NCBI GenBank assembly: GCA_900320365.1
Contig: ONSC01000002.1
Coordinates: 1-45,822, forward strand
DNA from: an uncultured Bacteroidales bacterium
GTDB lineage: Bacteria; Bacteroidota; Bacteroidia; Bacteroidales; UBA932
Direction of reading: 5' to 3'
Length of the DNA stretch: 45,822 nt
Shown here: in pieces, positions 1-8,552 of the stretch
Layout: every line of letters begins with the position of its first letter
Numbering within the stretch: position 1 is the first letter of the stretch
The notes under the pieces: model-generated
What the model was told of the DNA's origin: nothing
Databases searched by the model: none
Seen by the model: only the letters and a program-made list of their open reading frames with translations
Position numbers and translations under genes: made by a program

Positions 1-1764
1 CATGCCGTTCCAGATGCAGTCGATGTTCTTGGAATTCAGTTCAATCTCCTTGGAGTCCCAGTTGATCTCGATGAATTCCAATGCGCTGCAGCCATTGAAC
101 GCGTATCCTCCCATTCTTTCCAGGCTGGATGGAATCTCCACGGATTTCAGTTGTTCGCAATTCCAAAATGCCGCGGCGTAGATGGTCTTTATATTGTCGC
201 TGAATGTCACGCTACCGATGGTCGAATTGCCGAAAGCGTAAGGTGAGACTCCATAGACTTCCGGCACATGGTAGGCCTGCCCATCCATCCCATTGTTGGC
301 GAAACTGACAAAGTATTTGTTGATTCCACTATCCTCAATAAGCGCTCTCCCGTCCTGGGTGGCGAACTTGCCCTCGAAGCGCGCGAGATAAGAGCAATCA
401 AAAAACGGGTTCCCTAATGGGGCGAGGCTAAAAGGAGCATCCTCACGGAAGCCAAGGTGAGTGACAGACTCCGGGATGGTCACTCTAGTCAAACGATTCC
501 CTTCGAATGCGAAGGCTCCGATTCTATCCAACCCCTCAGGAAGATCTATTGAGGAAAGAACAGTACCGCTGAAGGCATACTCGCCGATTGACTTTATCCC
601 TGCGCCCAGATTAGCTATGGACAGCCTGGCGCACCCCTGGAAAGCTCCTTTGTGTATAGTTTGCACGCAATCCGGTAATGTGACACTCCAGACGTCAGTG
701 TTCGAGAAAGCGTATTGGTCAATCTCGGTGATAGGGCCCTTGAATCTCAAGATTCCGCGATAGCCGTTATCTGCTCCCGGCACCACGCAATTCGCCAAGT
801 CAAGCCTGTTCCCGGTAGCAGCGGAAATTTTGTACTCTGAAGGCGTGAATGGTACAACACTAGAGGTGCTGCCCGCTCTCGTGTACCAGATTTCGTTCGG
901 TGCAGGTCCGAGAGAATATGATGTCAATCTGATATTGTTGCCGCTTCCAGCGACCCATGCTTTTGTTACGGCGAAGGTGCTGTTGTAGCTAGTACCCTGG
1001 TCATTAGAGATATAAACATGCAACGTCTTCCCGTTTGCGTTCATTGGTGCGCACATCAGGTATGTGACCAACTCGCTTTCTGTATCCAAAGTCACGTCCA
1101 AGTCAAGACTAACAGTATTTGTATGTGCTGTGCTTCGGATTGCCGGACTGTCGGAAGTCAGGTCATATTGACCGTAAATGACGAAGAGCGGTTCATCCAG
1201 AGTTAAAGTAACTCTGGTATAATGCCCTGCTGGAAGTGTGATCCTTGGTGCTAGTATGGCGCTCAGATGAGAATATCTGAAACTCAAACGGCCGTTGTTC
1301 GCATGGACCGCAGGTGTGTACATGAAATCACAGGCTCCAATGTGACTGGAACTCCCATTCCCTACTTGCCTCTGACCCGTGTAATCAACAGGGATTTTCG
1401 TCGCGTCAAGATAAATATTACCGATAAACGGGTAATAACTTCTGTACTCGGCGTCTGCTTTAAAGTCCCAACCTCCTCCGTCGAAAACAGCGGAACTGGC
1501 ATTTGCTCCACTTGTTAATGCGAAGTACACTTGAGAACCACTGTTAGGATAGATACCAACAGTATCGTTGGCAGACCATCTGAATCCGCCGCCAGGTGCC
1601 ATGTCTGTCCTGGTGGATGGATCATCGTCCATGATGAACGATGGGGCCGAGAATTCTATTGTTTGTTGATAGTCAGAAAGACTACCATTTGCTGTTTCAT
1701 CAATTTGACAAGACGCCAATGTTGCTATAACCGCTGCAAAAGCAAGACATCGTTTGAATTCCAT
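1..1764 (-). CDS. BspA-like leucine-rich-repeat surface lipoprotein (C-terminus cut by window edge)
   Basis: Read directly from the reverse strand, this frame is open from position 1764 to the window edge (588 codons, no stop), so the gene is partial. The N-terminus MEFKRCLAFAAVIATLASC is a lipoprotein signal with Cys19 as the acylation site; an in-frame ATG three codons upstream (1773) is an alternative start. Residues about 40-290 form a fimbrillin-like domain almost identical in layout to that of the gene upstream (RTDMAPGGGFRWSANDTVGIYP, broken here as RTDMAPGGGF ... DTVGIYP; AVFDGGGWDF; YRSYYPFIG). From about residue 310 the protein has LRR_5/BspA repeats of the type I-AF--C--L--V-LP--L--IG. 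The start lies 4-13 bp after the stop of the upstream paralogue, so the two are cotranscribed. Family members are exposed on the outer membrane and act in adhesion; the ligand here is unknown. Confidence 0.85.
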   Translation of the reverse strand, partial: MEFKRCLAFAAVIATLASCQIDETANGSLSDYQQTIEFSAPSFIMDDDPSTRTDMAPGGGFRWSANDTVGIYPNSGSQVYFALTSGANASSAVFDGGGWDFKADAEYRSYYPFIGNIYLDATKIPVDYTGQRQVGNGSSSHIGACDFMYTPAVHANNGRLSFRYSHLSAILAPRITLPAGHYTRVTLTLDEPLFVIYGQYDLTSDSPAIRSTAHTNTVSLDLDVTLDTESELVTYLMCAPMNANGKTLHVYISNDQGTSYNSTFAVTKAWVAGSGNNIRLTSYSLGPAPNEIWYTRAGSTSSVVPFTPSEYKISAATGNRLDLANCVVPGADNGYRGILRFKGPITEIDQYAFSNTDVWSVTLPDCVQTIHKGAFQGCARLSIANLGAGIKSIGEYAFSGTVLSSIDLPEGLDRIGAFAFEGNRLTRVTIPESVTHLGFREDAPFSLAPLGNPFFDCSYLARFEGKFATQDGRALIEDSGINKYFVSFANNGMDGQAYHVPEVYGVSPYAFGNSTIGSVTFSDNIKTIYAAAFWNCEQLKSVEIPSSLERMGGYAFNGCSALEFIEINWDSKEIELNSKNIDCIWNGM

Positions 1765-1777
1765 GATTGTCATATTT

Positions 1778-4700
1778 TTATTGTGTATATAATTCAAAAT
1801 AGCTCAAGAGTTCACTCCACCCCGAAGCGGCCCCATAGGCGCTTGCACCAGCCACCGGAATTCTCAATTTACATCCTTCTGCCATAGGGAGGGTCCCGGA
1901 ATAGTCTGGCTTGTTAGCCACGAATGCTTCAGATCCCAACGTGGGAGGATTGACTCCTGCCATAGTTACAGTCTGAAGATTGTCGCAATACGCTATACCA
2001 TAGTCCACGATTGAAGTGACAGAAGCAGGGATGGTTAAACTTGTCAAATACTTACAGTAGGACAAACCATTATTCCCTATAGATATCAGAGAACCAGGTA
2101 ATGTGACTCCGGAGAAGGCGGATCCTTCCATGGCATGAGCCCCTATCTGAGTGACACCGTCAGGGACCTGATAAACGCCTGTCGTGGTTGCGGGGGCAAA
2201 GGAGATAAGGACACCGTTCTTGATGAGACAGTGCCTGTCTGCTGAAACGAAAGGATTGCTACCGCTCCCGGAGAAAGTGGAGAAAGATGCCAAAGCAGTG
2301 CATCCTCGGAAAGGATTCTCTCCAAAGGTTGTCAGACCGCTGCCTATATGGACGCTTACAAGTTGCTTGTTGTTGTTGAAAGCCCCGTTCGAGACAGCCG
2401 TGACGCTGTTTGGTAATGATACGGAAGAAAGCTTGCAACCCTGGAACGCATATTCATCAATAGTCTGCAACTCGAATCGGATGGACACATCGGTTAGATT
2501 ACTGCAGTTGGAGAAAGCAGCGCGTCCGATTGTCTTTAATTTATTTGGCAGTGAAACTGTTTTCAATGTTGAGTTGCCGAGGAACATACTAGACGGTATG
2601 TCGATGACGTCACCTGAAAACACCATCATTCCTTTGCCTCCCAGATAGACATTGCGAAGCAACCTGCGGTCGATCGGGAGAATAGATGGATCGGAAATCG
2701 CCGCACCATTAGTGGTAGTGTACCAAATGGACCTGTCCGATTGGAAATACGTGAAATACTCCTGAAGATTGGACCAGATGGCAGCTGATTGATAATCCGA
2801 GAATGCGGCATCCGGAATAATGATTTCAAACGCCTCGTCGTTAATAATATGAGTGATATTAGTAAACGCATTGACGTTCGCAAGAGTTGGAGGTGTCATC
2901 GAGTGTAGCTTCACGGACTCCAGATTCGGGCAGAAGGCAAAAGCGTTAGGACCGATGCTTGTCAAGTCTTGCTCAATTTCAATTGACTCGAAAATCGCAC
3001 CTTCAAACGCCTTAGCGCCAATGCTTGTGACATCTCCAGCTAGAAGATATCCGCCATCCATCGCCCCTGCGGCAAAGGAGATTAATTCTCCGTTTTCCCG
3101 AATAAGGTAGTTCCCCCATTCTCCAATATAACTACTATTTCCCGTAAATGATTCCAGATTCTGGCACCTGGCGAAAGGATTGGTTTGGATAGTGGTCACA
3201 CTTGCAGGTATCCTCACTGTGCTGAACTGGTTTAGTGAGAATGCGTGGCTACCAATAAAGGTAAGGCTCTCAGGAAGAGCAAGGGATTCAAGGCCACATC
3301 CCCAAAAAGCCGACTCGCCGATAGTGCTCACATTGCTGCCGAAATTCACGCTCTTAAGGTTTTCACAACCTTCGAAAGCCGCTACACCAATGGATTGAAC
3401 CTTATCAGGAATAGTTACAGAAGTAATACTGATAGCTCCAGGGTTTTCGTAGATGTCGAATGAGTAACTTGGAATTGAGGTCCAGTCAGATGTCGACCTC
3501 AGCACTCCAATCCCTCCATTGTCCTTTGGAGCAATATTCGTGACTGTGGAAGAGAGGCTGCTCGGAAGAGTTACGGCATTGCCATCAGTTGTTGTGTAAA
3601 GAATCTCGTTGTCACTTGCAAGTATGCGATACCGGTTGTTTTCTCCCAAGCTGCTGCCGTATTCTTCCCAATATTGACCGTATTTATACCAGTTCAATGT
3701 ATTGATGGGCACATAGATAGGACAGTCATTGGTGTTGTCGAAAGCGCCGAAGTAACCGTTGTTTGATACGGCCGTGATAGCGGATTCAGTTCTACGTATC
3801 TTGATCCATTCAATTCTCTCCTCGCACTCTGAGAAAGCGTCATAATGGATCTTGGAAACAGAGGCGGGAATGGTTATGCTCTTTAAGTAAAAGCATTGGG
3901 CGAAAGCGCTTGGACCGATCTCCTCAAGGCCTTCCGGCAGGACGATCTCTCCCAGCGACGTGGCTCCTGAATAAGCACCCTTGTCGATGAATTTGACTTC
4001 AGAAGGAACTTCTTCAGTATAAGTGCCATATTCGCCGAGGCCTCCCATCGCGAAAGCCACCAGCCGCTCACCGTCGATGAGATGACGTTCGTCATACACC
4101 AAAGGGCTGCTTCCGTCAAATGATTCTATGTAGCAGCTGCCCTCGAAAACGCCGGAACCTATCTCGGTAAGAGTGACAGGCAAATATACACTGGTCAAGC
4201 CGCCACAATTCTTAAAGGCGCCGTCATCTATTGATTCAATCCCTGTCAGGAGGTCTATTTCTGTTAAGGCGCAGTTCATGAATGCATATTTACCGATATG
4301 CTTTACCCCACCTCCGATAGTAATCTCCTGAAGGTGAGAGCAGTTTTTGAAAGCGTTGTCTCCGATTTCTTCCACGCTGTCTGGAAGGATAATCGAGGTC
4401 AGGTCGCTGCCCTCAAATGCGGAAGCCTCAATGGTGGTCAAAGGCCTGTTGAAGCGGATGATACCTATTCCGTCGTTGAGAGAAGGAGGAGTGTTCGAGA
4501 TAACCGTATTCTCAGTACCGGTGTATCTAACTATACGGTTTTGAAGCGACTCGTACTGTATTTCGTTATATGCGGGGCCAACATTGTATGATGATAAGGT
4601 AATGGTGTTGCCGGTCCCGGCGTTATATGCTTTAGGAATACTAAATGAGCTGACATATGATACGCCTTTATCATCCATGAAAGTAACTATCAAAGTCTTT

Positions 4701-5500
4701 CCTGTTCCGTCGAACGGGGCGCACATTATGTAGGCCTCTAAATCCCCATCAATACCAGGAGCAACATCAAGACCTAGGCTGATTGTATTGGAGAATTCTG
4801 TTCCTGTAATCGCCGGGGTTGAAGCCGTCAGATCAAAACTGCCTTTAATGACGAACAAGGGCTCGTCAAGAGAAAGGGTTATGCTTGTGTAATTACCTGC
4901 CGGTAGCGTGATCTTCGTCCTCAGTATGGTGCTTAGGTGTTTGTATCTGAAACTCAAGTGTCCGTTGTTTGCATGGACCGCAGGCGTGTACATGTAATCC
5001 CAAGGACCTATATGGTGAGTATTCTTATTCCCGACTTGCTTTTGGCCAAGATAATTGACCGGTATTATAGTGGCATCCAGATAGATATCTCCGATGAAAG
5101 GATAGTAACTCCTGTAATCAGCCGTAGTCTTGAAATCCCAGCCTCCACCGTCAAATACGGCGGAACTCGCTTCCTCTCCACTGGTCATAACGAAAAAGAC
5201 TTGGCTGCCATTGTCGGGATATATGCCCACAGTATCACCGGCCGACCATAGGAACCCTCCGCCAGGGGCCATGTCCGTTCTGGAAATAGGCGTATCCATT
5301 TCAAAGTCAGCGGCGGAGAACAGAATCTTCTGGACAAGAGTTGGATCGATTCTCTCGTGACCATCTCTGTTTCCTCCTTCTGAAACCAAATAATCGATTT
5401 CGGACAATTGGCAGGACATTATGATGGCAATGAAAGAAACGCACCAAAGAGATTTCAAGATTGCACTCAAGAAATGCTTATCTTTATTTGGCGATCTCAT
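1778..5500 (-). CDS. BspA-like leucine-rich-repeat surface lipoprotein, 1240 aa
   Basis: The N-terminus is a lipoprotein signal (hydrophobic stretch 11-28, lipobox I-M-S-C, Cys30). Residues about 55-310 are a fimbrillin-like domain carrying RTDMAPGGGFLWSAGDTVG and ending near YNAGTGNTITLSSY. The rest, about 320-1240, consists of blocks of LRR_5 repeats (for example SVEEIGDNAFKNCSHLQEI) separated by short spacers with an IxYTTT(D/N)G motif near residues 620 and 920, which marks repeated modules of about 300 residues. BspA-type proteins sit on the cell surface and bind host or microbial ligands; that role is family knowledge, not shown here. It follows a 41-aa peptide gene by 55 bp and precedes a paralogue by 4-13 bp. 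Alternating gene-internal duplication is likely, because the modules are so alike. Confidence 0.9.
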   Translation of the reverse strand: MRSPNKDKHFLSAILKSLWCVSFIAIIMSCQLSEIDYLVSEGGNRDGHERIDPTLVQKILFSAADFEMDTPISRTDMAPGGGFLWSAGDTVGIYPDNGSQVFFVMTSGEEASSAVFDGGGWDFKTTADYRSYYPFIGDIYLDATIIPVNYLGQKQVGNKNTHHIGPWDYMYTPAVHANNGHLSFRYKHLSTILRTKITLPAGNYTSITLSLDEPLFVIKGSFDLTASTPAITGTEFSNTISLGLDVAPGIDGDLEAYIMCAPFDGTGKTLIVTFMDDKGVSYVSSFSIPKAYNAGTGNTITLSSYNVGPAYNEIQYESLQNRIVRYTGTENTVISNTPPSLNDGIGIIRFNRPLTTIEASAFEGSDLTSIILPDSVEEIGDNAFKNCSHLQEITIGGGVKHIGKYAFMNCALTEIDLLTGIESIDDGAFKNCGGLTSVYLPVTLTEIGSGVFEGSCYIESFDGSSPLVYDERHLIDGERLVAFAMGGLGEYGTYTEEVPSEVKFIDKGAYSGATSLGEIVLPEGLEEIGPSAFAQCFYLKSITIPASVSKIHYDAFSECEERIEWIKIRRTESAITAVSNNGYFGAFDNTNDCPIYVPINTLNWYKYGQYWEEYGSSLGENNRYRILASDNEILYTTTDGNAVTLPSSLSSTVTNIAPKDNGGIGVLRSTSDWTSIPSYSFDIYENPGAISITSVTIPDKVQSIGVAAFEGCENLKSVNFGSNVSTIGESAFWGCGLESLALPESLTFIGSHAFSLNQFSTVRIPASVTTIQTNPFARCQNLESFTGNSSYIGEWGNYLIRENGELISFAAGAMDGGYLLAGDVTSIGAKAFEGAIFESIEIEQDLTSIGPNAFAFCPNLESVKLHSMTPPTLANVNAFTNITHIINDEAFEIIIPDAAFSDYQSAAIWSNLQEYFTYFQSDRSIWYTTTNGAAISDPSILPIDRRLLRNVYLGGKGMMVFSGDVIDIPSSMFLGNSTLKTVSLPNKLKTIGRAAFSNCSNLTDVSIRFELQTIDEYAFQGCKLSSVSLPNSVTAVSNGAFNNNKQLVSVHIGSGLTTFGENPFRGCTALASFSTFSGSGSNPFVSADRHCLIKNGVLISFAPATTTGVYQVPDGVTQIGAHAMEGSAFSGVTLPGSLISIGNNGLSYCKYLTSLTIPASVTSIVDYGIAYCDNLQTVTMAGVNPPTLGSEAFVANKPDYSGTLPMAEGCKLRIPVAGASAYGAASGWSELLSYFELYTQ

Positions 5501-5555
5501 ATTTTTTCGGTTTCAATTCGATGATAAAGGATACATAGGTTCACATAAGCCAGTA

Positions 5556-5681
5556 CTAATCCCACTCCCAATCATCGCCTGTGGAACTATTGTCGATCAT
5601 TGCGGCTTCTGTGTATAACGCTACCATTTCCATCTCCGGAGCGACGTACTCCTTCTCTGTGTTTTTGAATGTCTTTTCCAT
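5556..5681 (-). CDS. 41-aa peptide preceding a BspA/fimbrillin-type locus
   Basis: Reverse-strand ATG at 5681 runs to TAG at 5556-5558. The product begins MEKTFKNTEKEYVAPEMEMV and ends with NSSTGDDWEWD; it has no signal peptide or membrane segment and a very acidic, Trp-containing tail. The layout (basic start, then Y-x-A-P-E-x-E-x-V-x-L, then an acidic/glycine tail) is one I recall from many small unannotated Bacteroidales proteins next to surface-protein genes, but I cannot name a family. It is the first gene of the transcription unit that contains the two BspA-like lipoproteins, 55 bp ahead of the first. It was too short for standard ORF calling. Function unknown; a leader peptide or a small partner of the surface proteins are both possible. 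Confidence 0.6.
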   Translation of the reverse strand: MEKTFKNTEKEYVAPEMEMVALYTEAAMIDNSSTGDDWEWD

Positions 5682-5823
5682 AATCTATTATTGTTTAATG
5701 ATTTATAAGCCTATTATCCCCATGGTTTGTATTATTCGGCAAGGATTGCCTATTTCGGTTGGATGTTGGGACTTAAAGTTTTGATTAGAAAATATGTAAA
5801 TAGTTGATTTTTAAAAAATTACT

Positions 5824-5852
5824 CTTCCCGCTCCGTGAATGGAACCGGGAAG
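5824..5852 (-). terminator. Terminator-like hairpin facing the BspA operon leader
   Basis: Inverted repeat CTTCCCG / CGGGAAG with a 15-nt loop. On the reverse strand it is followed after AGTAA by six T residues, which is the form of an intrinsic terminator. No reverse-strand gene lies upstream of it, so it would either end antisense transcription coming from the dap operon or act as an attenuator in the leader of the peptide/BspA transcript. Low confidence. Confidence 0.35.
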
Positions 5853-6007
5853 GTTAAACAGGTAGGTTGAGTTTGGGTTTCATAACAAATTCAAATATAG
5901 CCAAAATTTTCTCTTTTCGACAGTTTTTTCGACTTTTTTTGCAAATAGCTGTTTTTAGACGCCAGGTTGTCTATTACTTTTTTGGAACTTTTTGTAAACG
6001 GCATTCT

Positions 6008-6043
6008 TTTGGTTCCATTTATGGAATATATTCACTACCTTTG
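6008..6043 (+). promoter_or_regulatory. Promoter of the dap operon with embedded palindrome
   Basis: A Bacteroidota -7 element TACCTTTG (6036-6043, full match to TAnnTTTG) ends 21 nt before the ATG of the M20 gene. A TTTG at 6008-6011 could be the -33 element; the spacing of 24 bp is longer than the usual 19-21. Between the two lies the palindrome TTCCAT-TT-ATGGAA (6013-6026), well placed for a repressor. The promoter position argues for the start codon at 6065 rather than the longer frame. Confidence 0.6.
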
Positions 6044-6064
6044 AACGAATATGCGGTCAAAGTG

Positions 6065-7186
6065 ATGGATCTGGAACTTTTTCTGGAAATACTTGGCATT
6101 GATTCCACTTCGGGACAGGAGCGGAGGCTGGCGGAGTTCCTGAAGGGACGGCTGGGGATGGCCGGTCAGGCCGGCCATGACGGTGTTAACAATGCCGGCC
6201 ATGGCGGTGCTCAAGCTCCGGCGATTCAGGAGTTCGAGGTGGGCGACGGGACCGTAAACCTGCTGATGGACTGGTCCGGGACGGGTCATCCTTCCTTTGT
6301 GTTCTGCACCCATCTGGACACCGTCCCGCCATATATTTCGCCAAGCGTCGAGTTGGTTAAAGAAGGAGACCTTCTCCCAGACGGCAGAAGGGCGGAAAAA
6401 GACGACACGATAATCAAAGGACGCGGCAGCTGCGACGCCAAAGGACAGATATTCTCAATGTACAATGCATGTCTGGAGCTTACCAAGGAAGGCTTCAAGG
6501 ACTTTGGTTTATTGCTGCTCACCGGGGAGGAGACTGGATCGCACGGTGCCAAGGCTTACACGAAGGATAATCCTGGAGGAGAATTCGTGTTGGTCGGCGA
6601 ACCTACGGACAATTGCCTTGCCTCGGCCAGCAAGGGTACCAAGTCTTTCGAGGTTACTATTCCCGGCAAAGCTTGCCATTCGGGCTATCCAGAAAATGGT
6701 GTGAGTGCTGTAGAGGAGTTTGTGGATATGGCCAATAAGCTGAGAATCACTGATTTCCCGGAAGACCCACTGCTTGGGGAAACCACTTGGAATGTAGGTG
6801 ATATGGTCAGCTCAAACCCTCAGAATATCTTGAGCCCGGAAATCCGTTTCCGGATATATTTCCGGACCACCTTCGCTACGGACGAGGTGGTTCAAGGCCG
6901 GCTATTGGAGGCATGTCCTCCCGGGACCGTGATCCATGCGTTTGGCGGCGACACCCCGATGAGGTATTTCTCAGATGTGGAGGGTATCCCATCCAAGGCG
7001 GTTTCCTTCGGGAGTGACGCGCCAAGGCTCGACAAATTCGCCAGAAGGGCTATCTGCGGCCCCGGATCGATTCTCACAGCCCACACTGACAAGGAATATG
7101 TTCTCGTCTCGGACCTTCAGGCGGCGGTCGAGAATGACATTCGAATATTCAAGACAGTTTCGAACGAACTTAATATAAAGCATTAG
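6065..7186 (+). CDS. dapE: M20-family metallo-deacylase, probable succinyl-diaminopimelate desuccinylase
   Basis: 373 aa M20 (ArgE/DapE/CPG2) metallohydrolase. Zinc ligands and catalytic residues are visible: H83-L-D85 in CTHLDTVP, D124 in GRGSCDAKG, E155/E156 in TGEETG, and a C-terminal His in LTAHTDKEY. It would remove the acyl group from N-succinyl-LL-diaminopimelate, giving LL-DAP for lysine and cell-wall synthesis. The identification as DapE rather than ArgE rests on context: it heads an operon with lysC, dapB, dapA, dapD and dapF, and lysC starts 2 bp after its stop. The start at 6065 is chosen because a promoter lies at 6036-6043. Odd feature: residues 31-53 are a Gly/Ala/His-rich stretch replacing the few residues that normally join the first helix to the EFEV strand; the DNA there is a palindromic repeat (6158-6178). 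Confidence 0.85.
   Translation: MDLELFLEILGIDSTSGQERRLAEFLKGRLGMAGQAGHDGVNNAGHGGAQAPAIQEFEVGDGTVNLLMDWSGTGHPSFVFCTHLDTVPPYISPSVELVKEGDLLPDGRRAEKDDTIIKGRGSCDAKGQIFSMYNACLELTKEGFKDFGLLLLTGEETGSHGAKAYTKDNPGGEFVLVGEPTDNCLASASKGTKSFEVTIPGKACHSGYPENGVSAVEEFVDMANKLRITDFPEDPLLGETTWNVGDMVSSNPQNILSPEIRFRIYFRTTFATDEVVQGRLLEACPPGTVIHAFGGDTPMRYFSDVEGIPSKAVSFGSDAPRLDKFARRAICGPGSILTAHTDKEYVLVSDLQAAVENDIRIFKTVSNELNIKH
6158..6178. repeat. In-frame palindromic element inside dapE
   Basis: ATGGCCGG and CCGGCCAT form an 8-bp stem around TCAGG. Read on the reverse strand with its flanks (GTCATGGCCGGC...CATC) it matches the intergenic hairpin at 31119-31143 at 21 of 25 positions, and two of the four differences are a compensatory G-C to C-G pair change. 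A partial second copy (GCCGGCCATGGCGGTG, 6194-6209) follows within 20 bp, repeating GCCGGCCATGACGGTG (6170-6185). It encodes residues 32-48 of the M20 enzyme. Confidence 0.6.
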
Positions 7187-7188
7187 AA

Positions 7189-8550
7189 ATGATTATCATC
7201 AAATTCGGCGGTACGTCCGTCCAGAATGAGGAAGCCATCGGGAGAGTGATCTCGATAGTCAAGAGTAGGCTCAGGGAGAAACCTCTTGTGGTGGTCTCGG
7301 CTCTCGCCAAAGTGACCCGCTTGCTTTGCGACCTCGCCGAGGAGGCTGAAGGTCAAAGGGAGGAGAATGTCAAGAACCTCCTTAAACAGTTGAGGGAGAG
7401 GCATTTCAATCTCGCAAAAAACCTCTTGGCCGCCAGGCCTGATCTCCTCGAGGAGTGCCTGGCCAAGGTGGAGGAACGTATAGCCGCTCTCGAAACCTTT
7501 GTCGGGGGAATATGCCTTATTGGTGAATTATCTCCAAGAAGCGAGGCCAGAATCATCTCCACAGGAGAGCTTCTGTCTTCCACTATAATCTCCTACGCCT
7601 TCAACGCCAATGACATTTCCTGCCACTGGATCGATGCCAGGAGGATGATCACCACCGACGACAATTATCTCAACGCCCGTCCTGACATGGAGGTCACCGA
7701 GGCGAATATCAAGAGGATTGTCGGATTGGAATATCGTGGGGCCGACTTGGTCCTGACCCAGGGTTTCGTCGCCTCGACCGAGAAAGGTGCTACTTCCGTG
7801 CTTGGTTTCGAGGGTTCGGACTACTCCGCAGCCATATTCGGAATGGCCCTCGGCGCCGAGAGGGTTGAGATCTGGACCGATGTGGATGGAATCCGCTCGG
7901 CGGACCCGAGAGTCGTGAAAGACACCCGTAAGATAGATGTTATCTCTTATGAGGAGGCTGCGGAGATGGCTGCGATGGGCGCCAGGGTCCTTCACCCGTT
8001 GACCATTGAGCCGGCTAGGAAAAAGAATATCCCGATCCGTGTTCTGAACTCCACTAATCCTTCCTGCGAGGGCACACTGGTGATCAGGGGAGACCAGTCT
8101 CCGGACGGCCCTAAGTCGGTGGCTGTTCGGGACGAGATACTGTTCGTGAAGATAGTGTCCCCTAAACTTGATGGTGTCACAAGGATGTTCGGTAAGGTTT
8201 TCGCCGCGTTGTATCCACGCCGGATTCCGGTTGTTCTGGCAAAGGCGACCGAGTCCGACGTCTATCTTGTCATCCCTGAAATGGCCGGGGATCTTCTCCC
8301 TGAGGCCCTGGAAGAGATAGGGAAGTGGGCCGAGGTGACAACCTACCGCGACAAGGCTTTCATCTCAGTCGTCGGTCGCAACATCGTCGGCTTCGAGGGC
8401 TTGGGCGACAAGGTCATCAGCGTATCCGGTAAGGTCCATCTTGCCAATGTGAGCGCCAACATGATGAGCGAGAACTTCGTGATCGACAGAGACCGTCTTC
8501 AGGTCACCCTGGAGAGTCTGCATGACTATATTTTCAAAGTAAACAACTGA
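7189..8550 (+). CDS. lysC: Aspartate kinase
   Basis: 453 aa monofunctional aspartokinase, first step of the aspartate family pathway (aspartate to aspartyl phosphate). The amino-acid kinase domain covers about 1-295 with the signature KFGGTSV at 5-11, TxGE at STGELLS and the IWTDVDGI nucleotide/substrate motif; the C-terminal 150 residues form two ACT domains, the usual site for lysine or threonine feedback. It lies 2 bp after the M20 gene and 2 bp before dapB, so it is the dedicated kinase of the DAP operon. No homoserine dehydrogenase fusion is present, so this isoform likely serves lysine/DAP synthesis, with another (ThrA type) elsewhere. Confidence 0.95.
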   Translation: MIIIKFGGTSVQNEEAIGRVISIVKSRLREKPLVVVSALAKVTRLLCDLAEEAEGQREENVKNLLKQLRERHFNLAKNLLAARPDLLEECLAKVEERIAALETFVGGICLIGELSPRSEARIISTGELLSSTIISYAFNANDISCHWIDARRMITTDDNYLNARPDMEVTEANIKRIVGLEYRGADLVLTQGFVASTEKGATSVLGFEGSDYSAAIFGMALGAERVEIWTDVDGIRSADPRVVKDTRKIDVISYEEAAEMAAMGARVLHPLTIEPARKKNIPIRVLNSTNPSCEGTLVIRGDQSPDGPKSVAVRDEILFVKIVSPKLDGVTRMFGKVFAALYPRRIPVVLAKATESDVYLVIPEMAGDLLPEALEEIGKWAEVTTYRDKAFISVVGRNIVGFEGLGDKVISVSGKVHLANVSANMMSENFVIDRDRLQVTLESLHDYIFKVNN

Positions 8551-8552
8551 TT

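Larger units (their letters stand above)
5682..6064. other. Intergenic region between divergent BspA and dap operons
   Basis: 383 bases, AT-rich. It holds a hairpin at 5824-5852 (separate entry) and the dap promoter at 6008-6043. An open frame runs through it in frame with dapE from 5867, but it lacks conserved protein sequence before residue MDLELF and the promoter lies inside it, so it is not coding. I could not find a convincing -7 element for the reverse-strand peptide/BspA unit. Confidence 0.6.

Noticed and set aside
5867..6064. N-terminal extension of the M20 enzyme
   Set aside because: The in-frame extension crosses a perfect -7 promoter element and has no family similarity; the start at 6065 gives the normal N-terminus.
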